Of a DNA stretch of 27,656 bases, positions 1 to 6,555 are shown piece by piece. Both the position numbers and the translations under genes were made by a program. The stretch is taken from positions 1 to 27,656 of the IMG/VR virus record IMGVR_UViG_3300013006_000108, one strand, 5' to 3'. Each line of letters starts with the position of its first letter. Position 1 is the first letter of the stretch. Origin of the DNA: a virus. Under the pieces are notes generated by a model that was given only the letters and a program-made list of their open reading frames with translations, did not search any database and had not been told where the DNA came from.

Positions 1-69
1 CAGATTAAAACTGGCAGGAGGGCTGGTAGGGATGTTGAGGGCTTATTAACGCAATTAGAAGGTAATTAA
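1..69 (+). CDS. C-terminal end of an upstream virion gene (partial)
   Basis: Frame 1 is open from the first base and ends with TAA at 67-69, giving the last 22 residues of a protein ending in QLEGN. The tail is basic, then mixed. It ends 3 nt before the tail-fibre start. In T7 the gene before the fibre is the large internal virion protein gp16, so this may be its equivalent, but that rests on position only. There is too little sequence for a homology call. Confidence 0.6.
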   Translation, partial: QIKTGRRAGRDVEGLLTQLEGN

Positions 70-72
70 TTT

Positions 73-1968
73 ATGGCTACTTACATTATAGCCACACCAG
101 CAAGCCCCTATTTAATTGCCATACCCTTTCCGTTTCTTGCTGAAGAGGATGTAAAAGTAAAACGACTTGATGCTTTTGGAATTTATAATTCCTTAACTTA
201 CAATAACGACACTCAATGGAATAACAACCTTTCTAATGGCTACCCAGTTAGTATTGCGGTTTACAGAGTAGTACAAGGAACAGAGGTTGGTTTGGGTTCG
301 ACTAGTTATTATGTACAACTCAGCAGACCCAATACTGGAGTTTCCCATATTGTTTTTAGAAGTACTCCTACTTATGCCCCTTCTTTTGTAAATGGGTCGG
401 CTTTAACTGCCGAAGATTTAAATACTGCTTTTTTAAACTTGTCTTATCAAGCAGAGGAAAAAGATCAAATAGAAATAGGAACCTCAAATGTTAATTTAAA
501 CGGAAAATTTGATAAAACAGGCGGGACAATTAGCGGGGCTACAACAATTTCAGCTAATTTGTCGATGAATAACAATCGAATTGAAAATGTTGCAAATCCT
601 ATCTCATCTAATCAAGTCGCTACTAAAGAATATGTTGATTTAGCCAATAGTGCGGGAGGTACGCCTACAATCTTGGCCAATACCATTACTTCAACTGAAT
701 TGTCAAAGGTTGCTGGAACAGAGGCCGTAACTACAGCTACTATAAGGGATTTAAATGTAACCGAAGGTAAACTAGCTACTGATTCTGTTACTAATACAAA
801 ATTAGCCGATGGTTCTGTTACTACAGCCAAACTTGGAGCTGGTTTAACTATTAATTTTGCTGGAAATTCAATTCGGTGTGCTGATGATGGAACGACTAAT
901 CCTTTATGGGAATCAACTACAACTTCTACTTCAAACAATTTAAATTTTAGACGGCCAGTAACTACAAATTCAATTAGAGCTTTAGCCGTAACAACAGCTA
1001 AAATAGCAGATTTAAATGTAACCGCAGGTAAATTAGCTACTGATGCTGTTACTACTGACAAGATTCTTAATCTAAACGTAACTGGAGCTAAAATTGCTGA
1101 TTCAACTATAACTTCTGGTAAGCTTTTAACTTCTGGATTAAGTTTTTCATCCGTTGGGGCTTTGACTGCTCAAGCAACAAGTGTTGCATCTTTAGCTTCA
1201 AGTGGAGATATTTCTGCTCCTTCATGGACTAACCATAAATTAACAAATAATTGGTCTAATTTAGACCCAAACAACGATTTTACTAGCGGGTTTTCATTAG
1301 AATACGCTCCTTTTTATGCAAGCGGGGTATTACAGACCGCTTCCCCGCCTTTTGTTCGTCGTATCAAAGCCAACCCCTATCCTTATAGAATAGTCATAGC
1401 TCATAGGCATTGGAATCAAGTAAATGCTATTGTAAATCAAACATGGGAAACTAGAAAATTCAATATAGTTGAGTTTAATAATACTAACTTTTTTACATTA
1501 AATAGTAATGGCTCAGTAACTTTTGACGGGGCTTTGTCTGCGGGAACTTGGCTAGTGGAAGGATTTATGCAGTTTGGCTGGACTTCTGCCAGCGGTTCTT
1601 TGCATGGATACAGCCGAGTTGCTGGGCCTGGGTTTGCAAAAACTTTTAATACTAGTACGGAAACAGAAACAAATGCTGGTTATACTTCGTCAGAAATAGG
1701 ATTAATTCATGGCACTTCTTGTTTCTCTAGTGGCTCTAATACCACAGACCCCAAAAGTTTTTTTAGTGGTGTTATTTATATTCCTTCTGGAACTATTATA
1801 ACACTTAAAGTTCAACATTATACTGCTTTTGCTGGAGCACCTGCCACAGCATCCGTAGGCTATAGGTCTACTGGATATGGTGGGGCTAGTCCATTTACTT
1901 CGTTGACTAATCAACATTCTTTTGCGATGACTACTTTTACAAAAATTGGCGAAAATCAATCACCATGA
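73..1968 (+). CDS. T7-like tail fibre protein
   Basis: Receptor-binding tail fibre of 631 aa. Residues 1 to about 150 resemble the T7 gp17 N-terminal tail-attachment domain: IPFPFLAEEDVKV near the start, then SALTAEDLNTAFLNLSYQAE followed by a charged helix. Residues about 150-365 form a low-complexity shaft of degenerate repeats of the type TTAKIADLNVTAGKLATD; a 16-base stretch recurs exactly at 748-763 and 1009-1024. The C-terminal 230 residues look like a separate beta-rich knob; FTLNSNGSVTFDGALSAGTW and a later IPSGTIITLKV resemble C1q/TNF-like jelly rolls (inference). A purine-rich AGAAGGTAAT precedes the ATG. The gene looks more A+T-rich than the terminase genes after it, as is common for exchanged fibre genes. 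It overlaps the next gene by ATGA. Confidence 0.9.
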   Translation: MATYIIATPASPYLIAIPFPFLAEEDVKVKRLDAFGIYNSLTYNNDTQWNNNLSNGYPVSIAVYRVVQGTEVGLGSTSYYVQLSRPNTGVSHIVFRSTPTYAPSFVNGSALTAEDLNTAFLNLSYQAEEKDQIEIGTSNVNLNGKFDKTGGTISGATTISANLSMNNNRIENVANPISSNQVATKEYVDLANSAGGTPTILANTITSTELSKVAGTEAVTTATIRDLNVTEGKLATDSVTNTKLADGSVTTAKLGAGLTINFAGNSIRCADDGTTNPLWESTTTSTSNNLNFRRPVTTNSIRALAVTTAKIADLNVTAGKLATDAVTTDKILNLNVTGAKIADSTITSGKLLTSGLSFSSVGALTAQATSVASLASSGDISAPSWTNHKLTNNWSNLDPNNDFTSGFSLEYAPFYASGVLQTASPPFVRRIKANPYPYRIVIAHRHWNQVNAIVNQTWETRKFNIVEFNNTNFFTLNSNGSVTFDGALSAGTWLVEGFMQFGWTSASGSLHGYSRVAGPGFAKTFNTSTETETNAGYTSSEIGLIHGTSCFSSGSNTTDPKSFFSGVIYIPSGTIITLKVQHYTAFAGAPATASVGYRSTGYGGASPFTSLTNQHSFAMTTFTKIGENQSP

Positions 1969-2174
1969 GCGAGGAACTACATCGTGATATAGGCCGAATT
2001 GAAGGCAAGATTGACTCTATTTTAGCTAATCAAGACGAGTTTAGGTACACTTTTGAAAAACACGACTCTCGCTTGAACAAGCTGGAAGGCTCGCAAATGA
2101 AGGCTATGGGGGCGTTTGGTGTTCTCGTATTTGGGTTGAACTGGGTGTGGGATTACTTTAAAAATAAACTATGA
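1965..2174 (+). CDS. Small coiled-coil plus membrane-anchor protein (holin/XhlA-like)
   Basis: A 69-aa protein with a charged amphipathic N-terminal half (RDIGRIEGKIDSILANQDEF, then a KHDSRLNKLEGSQ heptad pattern) and one C-terminal hydrophobic segment (about residues 46-64, MGAFGVLVFGLNWVW) before a short basic tail. This architecture is that of XhlA/haemolysin-like and class II-like holin accessories. The position between fibre and small terminase matches T7 gene 17.5 (holin). Its ATG overlaps the fibre stop (ATGA) and its own stop overlaps the TerS start the same way, so the three are probably translationally coupled. A holin or holin-partner role is inferred from topology and position. 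Confidence 0.55.
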   Translation: MSEELHRDIGRIEGKIDSILANQDEFRYTFEKHDSRLNKLEGSQMKAMGAFGVLVFGLNWVWDYFKNKL

Positions 2175-2455
2175 GTGACGCAGATGAAGTTTCAAAGATC
2201 ATGGAGGAGCTTCACATTGAGCTTGCCAATGAGTTTCTGCGTAGGGTCAAGATGGGCGATGCAACCCCAGCAGACCTAAACGGGGCTAGGCAATTCTTAA
2301 GGGATAACGGGATTGATGCGGTTGCGTTGCGTGGCTCGCCTCTTCAGAAACTAGCTATGGTACTGCCTTTTGAAGAACAACAACTAATAGAGGCTCCATT
2401 AAAGACTTTCAGCTTGCCAGCACCCGAACAAGTAGATAAGGCTGTATCTCTATGA
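2171..2455 (+). CDS. Small terminase subunit (T7 gp18-like)
   Basis: A 94-aa protein with the pattern of T7-group DNA maturase A: an N-terminal helix (VSKIMEELHIELANEFLRRV), then GDATPADLNGARQFLRDNGI, a short helix-turn-helix-like motif shared by small podovirus terminases, and a Leu/Pro-rich C-terminus. It recognises the concatemer and loads the large subunit. It lies between the holin-like gene and TerL as in T7, overlaps both neighbours by 4 nt, and has the usual family length (T7 gp18 is 89 aa). Confidence 0.8.
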   Translation: MSDADEVSKIMEELHIELANEFLRRVKMGDATPADLNGARQFLRDNGIDAVALRGSPLQKLAMVLPFEEQQLIEAPLKTFSLPAPEQVDKAVSL

Positions 2456-2676
2456 AAGCAAGGGATTACAAGAAAGAATACAGGGAGTATCAAGGCCACC
2501 CCTTGCAAATTAAGCACAGGGCTAAACGCAACTCCGCAAGGAGAATGATGATTCGTAAGCACGGCAAGTCAAAACTTAAGGGTAAGGACATTGACCATAA
2601 AGACGGCAACCCAATGAACAACTCCAACGGGAACCTACGCATTACTTCTATTCGATACAACCGAGCCAAGCACTAG
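2452..2676 (+). CDS. Small HNH endonuclease-like protein
   Basis: A 74-aa, very basic protein. The C-terminal half carries an HNH core: DIDHKDGNPMNNSNGNLRIT, with the DH pair and the N...N of the beta-beta-alpha metal finger, followed by the typical ending SIRYNRAKH. No CxxC zinc knuckles are visible. The ATG overlaps the TerS stop (ATGA). HNH proteins next to terminase genes assist packaging in several tailed phages; in T7 this slot (gene 18.5) holds the Rz spanin instead, so the gene replaces the usual lysis gene here. It could alternatively be a homing-type nuclease. Confidence 0.65.
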   Translation: MKARDYKKEYREYQGHPLQIKHRAKRNSARRMMIRKHGKSKLKGKDIDHKDGNPMNNSNGNLRITSIRYNRAKH

Positions 2677-2701
2677 GCTCAATAAAACACAAGGCGGGTA
2701 A

Positions 2702-4378
2702 ATGCAACTAGACCCTAGATTACAGGACTTTCGTAACTTTCTATTCATGGCTTGGAGCCATTTAGGTCTTCCTGCTCCCACAAAGGTTCAGTACCAGATC
2801 GCTGAGTACCTACAGCACGGGCCAAAGCGTTGCGTCATCCAAGCCTTTCGAGGCTGTGGTAAAAGCTATGTATCCGCTGGCTATGTCCTATGGAGGCTTC
2901 TTCTTGACCCCAAGCTAAACTTCTTAGTTGTGTCAGCCAGCAAAAGCCGTTCTGATGATTTCTCTACTTTCTGCTTGCGTCTACTAAGCGAGATGCCTCT
3001 GCTAGAACACCTAAAGCCTACTGAGGAACAGCGGTGCTCCAAGGTAGCCTTTGACATCAATGGTGCTCCAGCTTCACAGGCTCCTAGCGTAAAGAGCATT
3101 GGTATCACAGGTCAGATTACAGGTAGCCGAGCAGATGTAATTATTGCCGATGACGTTGAGGTTCTTAACAACTCCGCAACCGAGGGGATGCGTCACAAGC
3201 TGTCGGAAACCATTAAAGAGTTTGATGCGGTTATTAAGCCTCTTACAACCAGCAAAGTAATCTATCTAGGCACACCACAAAGCTACAACAGCATATACAA
3301 GATGCTTCCAGAGCGGGGGTTTAAAACTTGTGTTTGGCCTAGCAGGTTCCCTAGCGAAAGCGAGCGAATAGCTTACGGAGATTCTTTTTCAGTTGACTTG
3401 CGAGATGAACTGCATAACGACCCCACACTTCTAGGTAAGCCTACAGACCCCCAAAGGTTCAGCGAAGCAGACCTTATGGAGCGTCAAGCTAGTTATGGTC
3501 GCTCTGGGTTTGCCTTGCAGTTTCAGCTAAACACAAGCCTATCCGACCAGAACAGATACCCCCTTAAACTCTCCGACTTGATTGTGATGACCCTTAATCC
3601 AGACATGGGGCCACAGAAGGCTGTATGGGCATCTAGTCCAGAGCTTGCTTGGAACGAGTTACCCAATGTCGGCCTTAACGGAGACAGGTTTTACAGGCCA
3701 ATGAGTGTTGTAGAGCCTTGGGTCAAGTACGATGGCTGTTGCATGAGCATAGACCCCTCTGGAAAGGGCAGGGATGAAACAGCCTATGCGGTGGTCAAGA
3801 TGCTTCACGGACAGCTATTCTTGGCCGAAATAGGAGGCTTAATGGAGGGTTATAGCCCTAAAAGCCTAGAGACGCTGGCTGAAGTCGCCAAGAAGCATGG
3901 TGTAAACTCTGTAATCATCGAAGAGAACTTTGGTGGAGGTATGTTTACCAGCCTTATCAAGCCTGTATTCGCCCGTATACACCCGTGCAACATAGAGGAA
4001 GTCAGACACAGCAAGCAGAAGGAAGCCCGTATTATTGATGTCTTGGAGCCTGTTATGAGTAGCCATAAGCTTATTGTTGACTCTGATCTAGTACGAAAGG
4101 ACTATGCCGATTGTGATGTGCGTGGCTTAGACACAGCCCTTAAGTACAGCTTGTTCTACCAGATGAGCCGTATCACAAGGGATAGGGGTGCTTTGTCAAA
4201 CGATGATCGACTTGATGCTTTAGCGATGGCTGTGCAGTACTGGGTAGAGCAAATGGGTAGAGATACTGATTTAGCTTTAGTTGAACAAAAAGATCGACTT
4301 TTAGATGATGAGTTGGCTAAGTTTGCAGACAGCGTTTTTGGAAGAAAGCGCAAACAACAAACTTGGATGAATGTATAA
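2702..4378 (+). CDS. Large terminase subunit (T7 gp19-like)
   Basis: Packaging ATPase and nuclease, 558 aa (T7 gp19 is 586). The Walker A motif is FRGCGKS (about 49-55), Walker B is VIIADDVE (about 146-153), and a coupling-type motif IYLGTPQS follows near 187. The C-terminal RNase H-like nuclease shows MSIDPSGKGRDETAY with Asp351, a second acidic motif VIIEEN (Glu407/408), and DDRLDA (Asp501/502/505). All three acidic positions are present, so it appears active. AAGGCGGG lies just before the start. Its 3' end overlaps the following ORF by 8 nt. Confidence 0.95.
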   Translation: MQLDPRLQDFRNFLFMAWSHLGLPAPTKVQYQIAEYLQHGPKRCVIQAFRGCGKSYVSAGYVLWRLLLDPKLNFLVVSASKSRSDDFSTFCLRLLSEMPLLEHLKPTEEQRCSKVAFDINGAPASQAPSVKSIGITGQITGSRADVIIADDVEVLNNSATEGMRHKLSETIKEFDAVIKPLTTSKVIYLGTPQSYNSIYKMLPERGFKTCVWPSRFPSESERIAYGDSFSVDLRDELHNDPTLLGKPTDPQRFSEADLMERQASYGRSGFALQFQLNTSLSDQNRYPLKLSDLIVMTLNPDMGPQKAVWASSPELAWNELPNVGLNGDRFYRPMSVVEPWVKYDGCCMSIDPSGKGRDETAYAVVKMLHGQLFLAEIGGLMEGYSPKSLETLAEVAKKHGVNSVIIEENFGGGMFTSLIKPVFARIHPCNIEEVRHSKQKEARIIDVLEPVMSSHKLIVDSDLVRKDYADCDVRGLDTALKYSLFYQMSRITRDRGALSNDDRLDALAMAVQYWVEQMGRDTDLALVEQKDRLLDDELAKFADSVFGRKRKQQTWMNV

Positions 4379-5165
4379 AGTTATGTCAGATTGGACTCTT
4401 AACAGATCAACAATGAAATGGGAACGCCCTGCTCCTTCCTTTAGTGCTCCCTTACCCACCCCCACTAAAGCTACTACTCAGCCACAGGTCGCAGAAAAAG
4501 CTCCCACAATGCCTCAGAATGAGCCTACAATGGCCTTCAAAATGAACTTAAACAGCAACCAAGTCGATTCCCTTACAGGCATCATCCGTGATTCCGCTAA
4601 AGCTATTATGAGTGCAGAGGGAGTCTCTACCACCCAATCTGGCCGTAAAGAGACCTATGGCTTCCGAGAAGGAAATCCAGGTTATCAAGAAGTTAGTCAA
4701 GCTGTACAGAAGTTTGGAGCTAACAGCGAACAGGCTACCAATGCTGTAGCTGGTCAGCTTTCTTCAAAGCTAAAGGTCGTAGGGTTACCCAATGTCAAAG
4801 ACGCTGGCATGATTGGAGCCATTATGTCTGTTGCACACATGAGGGGTGATTCGGGTGCTAGAGCCATCCTTAACTCTGTTGGTACAAGCTCTGACAAGAT
4901 TGAGTACAGCCGTAAGGACATCACCCCAAAAGCTCTTACTGCCCTCAATGGGATGAGTGCTGGGGAGTTCCACACCAAGCTTAGGCAAGCTAGAGAGCTT
5001 TACGACAAGACCCACTACTGGAATAGGACAGACAGCATAAAGATGCCCAATGGCAACACACAAACAGGCAGGTGGGGCGACCTCTTTGGTAAGGGTCTTA
5101 TCAACCGATACAATGATGAATATAAGACTTTTAGTAGGCTTTCTGGTGGCTCCCCTACGGGGTAA
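4371..5165 (+). CDS. Putative muramidase-like protein downstream of TerL
   Basis: A 264-aa protein. Residues 1-55 are Pro/Thr-rich and probably disordered. The rest is a globular domain with features loosely recalling GH108-type N-acetylmuramidases: a possible catalytic Glu in MSAEG (Glu83) followed by KETYGF (about 93-98), a hydrophobic helix GMIGAIMSVAHMRGDSGARA, then ELYDKTHYW (about 209-217), and a final LFGKGLINRYNDEY resembling the family's GWLNR ending. The order of elements is not fully canonical, so this is a weak call; a virion protein is the alternative. The start could be the first ATG (overlapping TerL) or the in-frame ATG at 4383 (MSDWTLN). This is the last rightward late gene before the non-coding junction. 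Confidence 0.4.
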   Translation: MYKVMSDWTLNRSTMKWERPAPSFSAPLPTPTKATTQPQVAEKAPTMPQNEPTMAFKMNLNSNQVDSLTGIIRDSAKAIMSAEGVSTTQSGRKETYGFREGNPGYQEVSQAVQKFGANSEQATNAVAGQLSSKLKVVGLPNVKDAGMIGAIMSVAHMRGDSGARAILNSVGTSSDKIEYSRKDITPKALTALNGMSAGEFHTKLRQARELYDKTHYWNRTDSIKMPNGNTQTGRWGDLFGKGLINRYNDEYKTFSRLSGGSPTG

Positions 5166-5334
5166 CACTAAAAAAGAACAAGCCTAGACTTAAGTTGTTG
5201 TTAGTTAATAGTTTATAGTTTTCCCTTATGGGAATTGTCTGTATAGTAGAGGAGACGCTCTGATTCTCCTTACTTAAATGAGTCTTAAGGGGGTCTAGTT
5301 TAAGGTTACTTTATGGGGGAAAGGGGGTGTCTTA

Positions 5335-5434
5335 TTAATCATATATTAGAATAATGAGATTAATCATATGTATAGATTACTCTAAAATAGTAACATGACT
5401 TTAATCATATATATAGATTTCTATAAAATAGTAA
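5335..5434 (+). repeat. Direct repeats beginning TTAATCATAT
   Basis: Two 34-bp copies, 5360-5393 and 5401-5434, differ at only 3 positions (period 41). A shorter copy sharing TTAATCATAT starts at 5335 (25 bp upstream). Each long copy reads TTAATCATAT, then TATAGATT, then TAAAATAGTAA. They lie in the A+T-rich gap between late and early genes. They could be binding sites for a regulator, promoters for the phage polymerase, or part of a terminal or origin element. The repeats are seen directly; the role is unknown. Confidence 0.75.
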
Positions 5435-5498
5435 AAAGTAATAACCTATTCTAAACTTCAATAATAACACTTACATAACCAATGTATGATATATGTAC

Positions 5499-5527
5499 TT
5501 TACAAAATGAATAAAATTCTTTAGAAA
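5499..5527 (+). promoter_or_regulatory. Candidate sigma70-type promoter, leaderless
   Basis: TTTACA at 5499-5504 and TAGAAA at 5522-5527 with a 17-bp spacer; the -10 box ends 7 nt before the ATG at 5535, so the predicted transcript starts at or next to the start codon. There is no Shine-Dalgarno before that ATG. The -10 box is weak (4 of 6). It would drive the first rightward early genes. Confidence 0.35.
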
Positions 5528-5534
5528 ACTCTAT

Positions 5535-5672
5535 ATGAAAAAAGGACTCTATTACAACATGAACAGACGCAAGAAGCTTGGCATCAGCCGTAGCAAAAAG
5601 AACTCTACGATTGACCTTAAGATTTATAAGAAGATGAAAAACAAGTCTGGTGGGTTTGCAGAAGGCAAGTGA
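5535..5672 (+). CDS. Small basic conserved phage protein
   Basis: A 45-aa, Lys/Arg-rich protein beginning MKKGLYYNMNRRKKLGISRS and ending GGFAEGK. The opening KGLYxNxxxRKKxGxSR is a pattern I recognise from many small uncharacterised phage and marine-virus proteins; function unknown. Its TGA overlaps the GTG start of the next gene. The ATG lacks a Shine-Dalgarno and sits 7 nt after a -10-like box. Confidence 0.65.
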   Translation: MKKGLYYNMNRRKKLGISRSKKNSTIDLKIYKKMKNKSGGFAEGK

Positions 5673-5977
5673 AGATCGGCCCGTTGGAGTTTGAGGTCGT
5701 AGAGTACGACTCCACTTCAGCTTACAAAAAGCTAATGGGGAAAGAAGGTTCCTCTGATATGTTCGGCATATGCCAGACCTATCCAAAGACACAGATTCTT
5801 ATTAACAGCCTTCAAGACCCACAGAGCAAGCAACTTACTTTGCTACATGAGGTACTAGAAGCCATAAACTTTCTTTACGAGGTCAAGCTGTCAGAACGGG
5901 ACATCAAGACGCTTGAAGCAACACTAGGACAGGTGCTTAAGGATAACCCTAGCTTTACTAAGGGGTTTATTACTTAA
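5669..5977 (+). CDS. Small metallopeptidase-like protein (HExxE)
   Basis: A 102-aa protein with a GTG start that overlaps the preceding stop. The N-terminal half reads as beta-strands (PLEFEVVEY, then FGICQTYPKTQILINSL), followed by a helix with LLHEVLEAINFLY; His60-Glu61 and Glu64 sit where HExxH metallopeptidase-like phage proteins have their first zinc ligands. The ending (LETLEATLGQVLKDNP-type helix) matches small ImmA/SprT-like phage proteins as I know them. The second His of HExxH is Glu here, so activity is uncertain. It converges tail-to-tail with a leftward gene, overlapping by 8 bp. Confidence 0.55.
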   Translation: MKIGPLEFEVVEYDSTSAYKKLMGKEGSSDMFGICQTYPKTQILINSLQDPQSKQLTLLHEVLEAINFLYEVKLSERDIKTLEATLGQVLKDNPSFTKGFIT

Positions 5978-6125
5978 TCGACTTCCAGACCGCATAATCC
6001 ACATCTAGCTTAACCGACCAGCACATAAGCTTATTGTAGAGCCTGTACCCGTAGCCATACCGAAGGCTAGTACGGCTTACAAGGTCACCTAGATGGTACA
6101 GAAGCCAAGATAAAGCAGTACACAT
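5970..6125 (-). CDS. Small conserved phage protein on the minus strand
   Basis: A 51-aa protein, MCTALSWLLYHLGDLVSR at the start and LYNKLMCWSVKLD near the end, finishing with VWKSIK. The YxxGDxVSR...LYxxLMxWSVxLD pattern is one I recognise from many short phage proteins of unknown function, which is why I choose this short form over a longer frame reading back to 6257. It starts 1 nt after the stop of the leftward secreted-protein gene, so the two form an operon. The N-terminal helix is amphipathic or weakly hydrophobic. Function unknown. Confidence 0.6.
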   Translation of the reverse strand: MCTALSWLLYHLGDLVSRTSLRYGYGYRLYNKLMCWSVKLDVDYAVWKSIK

Positions 6126-6126
6126 A

Positions 6127-6399
6127 CTACCTAGAGCCACTACTAAAGTAGTCACTACCGACCTTAGTTGTATAGGTACGAGGCCCATAATAGCTGTCGC
6201 CCTGCTTAATGGTAATTCCACCAGCACCAAAGTAGGTGTCACGAACCTTAGTGACAATTCCTGTGCCTGTATAGGCTGTGTTATTGACGATTGTAGTCGT
6301 CCCTCTGGACTGATGGGAGACCCCTAAGAACTCAGACCAGTTATCTTCAGCTTGTAAGGTTGCGGTTAGGAAGGTTAGAGCCAGTAATAGTGTTTTCAT
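6127..6399 (-). CDS. Secreted small protein on the minus strand
   Basis: A 90-aa protein with a textbook Sec signal peptide (MKTLLLALTFLTATLQA, predicted cleavage before EDN). The mature part, about 73 aa, is rich in Gly, Thr, Ser and Tyr and has short quasi-repeats (TGTGIVTKVRDTYFGAGG, IKQGDSYYGPRTY, TKVGSDYFSSG), suggesting beta-strands. It has no Cys. No family recognised. It is transcribed against the main gene direction, from its own promoter with a palindrome (6406-6434), and is followed directly by the 51-aa gene. Such isolated, self-promoted genes in temperate phages are often expressed from the prophage; that is inference. Confidence 0.65.
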   Translation of the reverse strand: MKTLLLALTFLTATLQAEDNWSEFLGVSHQSRGTTTIVNNTAYTGTGIVTKVRDTYFGAGGITIKQGDSYYGPRTYTTKVGSDYFSSGSR

Positions 6400-6405
6400 A
6401 CGGAT

Positions 6406-6434
6406 AGAATACTAGGTACAAACGGGTTTGTAAA
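6406..6434 (-). promoter_or_regulatory. Leftward sigma70-type promoter with operator-like palindrome
   Basis: On the minus strand TTTACA (6434-6429), a 17-bp spacer, and TATTCT (6411-6406); the -10 box ends 6 nt before the ATG of the secreted-protein gene, predicting a leaderless mRNA. A perfect 7+7 palindrome, TACAAAC-GG-GTTTGTA on the plus strand (6417-6432), fills the spacer and overlaps the -35 box, a classic position for a repressor operator. The motif match is seen; repression is inferred. Confidence 0.55.
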
Positions 6435-6512
6435 GGGGTGCTGTAAGTTAGAAGGGTGGCTTATAGTGGCTATAAGGGCTTCTTTTTGTTTATAGGCAGT
6501 AATTTAAGGGGG

Positions 6513-6535
6513 ATATACAACGTATAATAGGGAGG
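6513..6535 (+). promoter_or_regulatory. Candidate phage-polymerase or sigma70 promoter
   Basis: The 23-mer ending AATAGGGAGG matches 15 of 23 positions of the T7 class III promoter, including TATAGGGAG-like bases from -3 to +5 (AATAGGGAG), with +1 at 6530. The same bases include a perfect sigma70 -10 box, TATAAT (6523-6528), but no good -35 box lies 16-18 bp upstream. This polymerase is diverged from T7, so the match may be fortuitous. Confidence 0.3.
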
Positions 6536-6555
6536 GATGGGGGATGCCATAGGGG
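6530..6555 (+). other. G-quadruplex-type motif
   Basis: Four G-tracts (GGG, GGG, GGGGG, GGGG) separated by loops of 1, 2 and 8 nt. This meets a relaxed G4 pattern and lies directly at the candidate promoter start point. Whether it folds is unknown. Confidence 0.4.

Larger units (their letters stand above)
5166..5534. other. Non-coding late/early junction, A+T-rich
   Basis: No credible gene. This gap separates the last packaging gene from the first early gene, where T7-like genomes have their ends, so a direct terminal repeat may lie here or just beyond. It contains a hairpin AGGAGA/TCTCCT (5250-5270 area, loop about 9 nt), a TTCCC-TTAT-GGGAA inverted repeat near 5221-5234, a cluster of direct repeats (separate entry) and, at its end, a promoter candidate for the gene at 5535. 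No strong GC-hairpin plus T-run terminator is visible. Confidence 0.6.

Noticed and set aside
612-1061. 149-aa minus-strand frame in the fibre gene
   Set aside because: It is the antisense of the repeated Thr/Ala-rich shaft; the repeat creates a long open antisense frame.
5221-5270. Short hairpins after the last late gene as terminators
   Set aside because: Stems of 5-6 bp without a following T-run.
5970-6257. Longer 95-aa minus-strand frame
   Set aside because: It overlaps the signal-peptide gene in another frame for 131 nt. Only its last 51 residues match the small phage protein pattern, and an ATG begins exactly there, 1 nt after the upstream stop.
6460-6476. CTTATAG/CTATAAG hairpin as a terminator
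   Set aside because: The stem is A/T-rich and the T-run is 5 nt away and interrupted; too weak to call.
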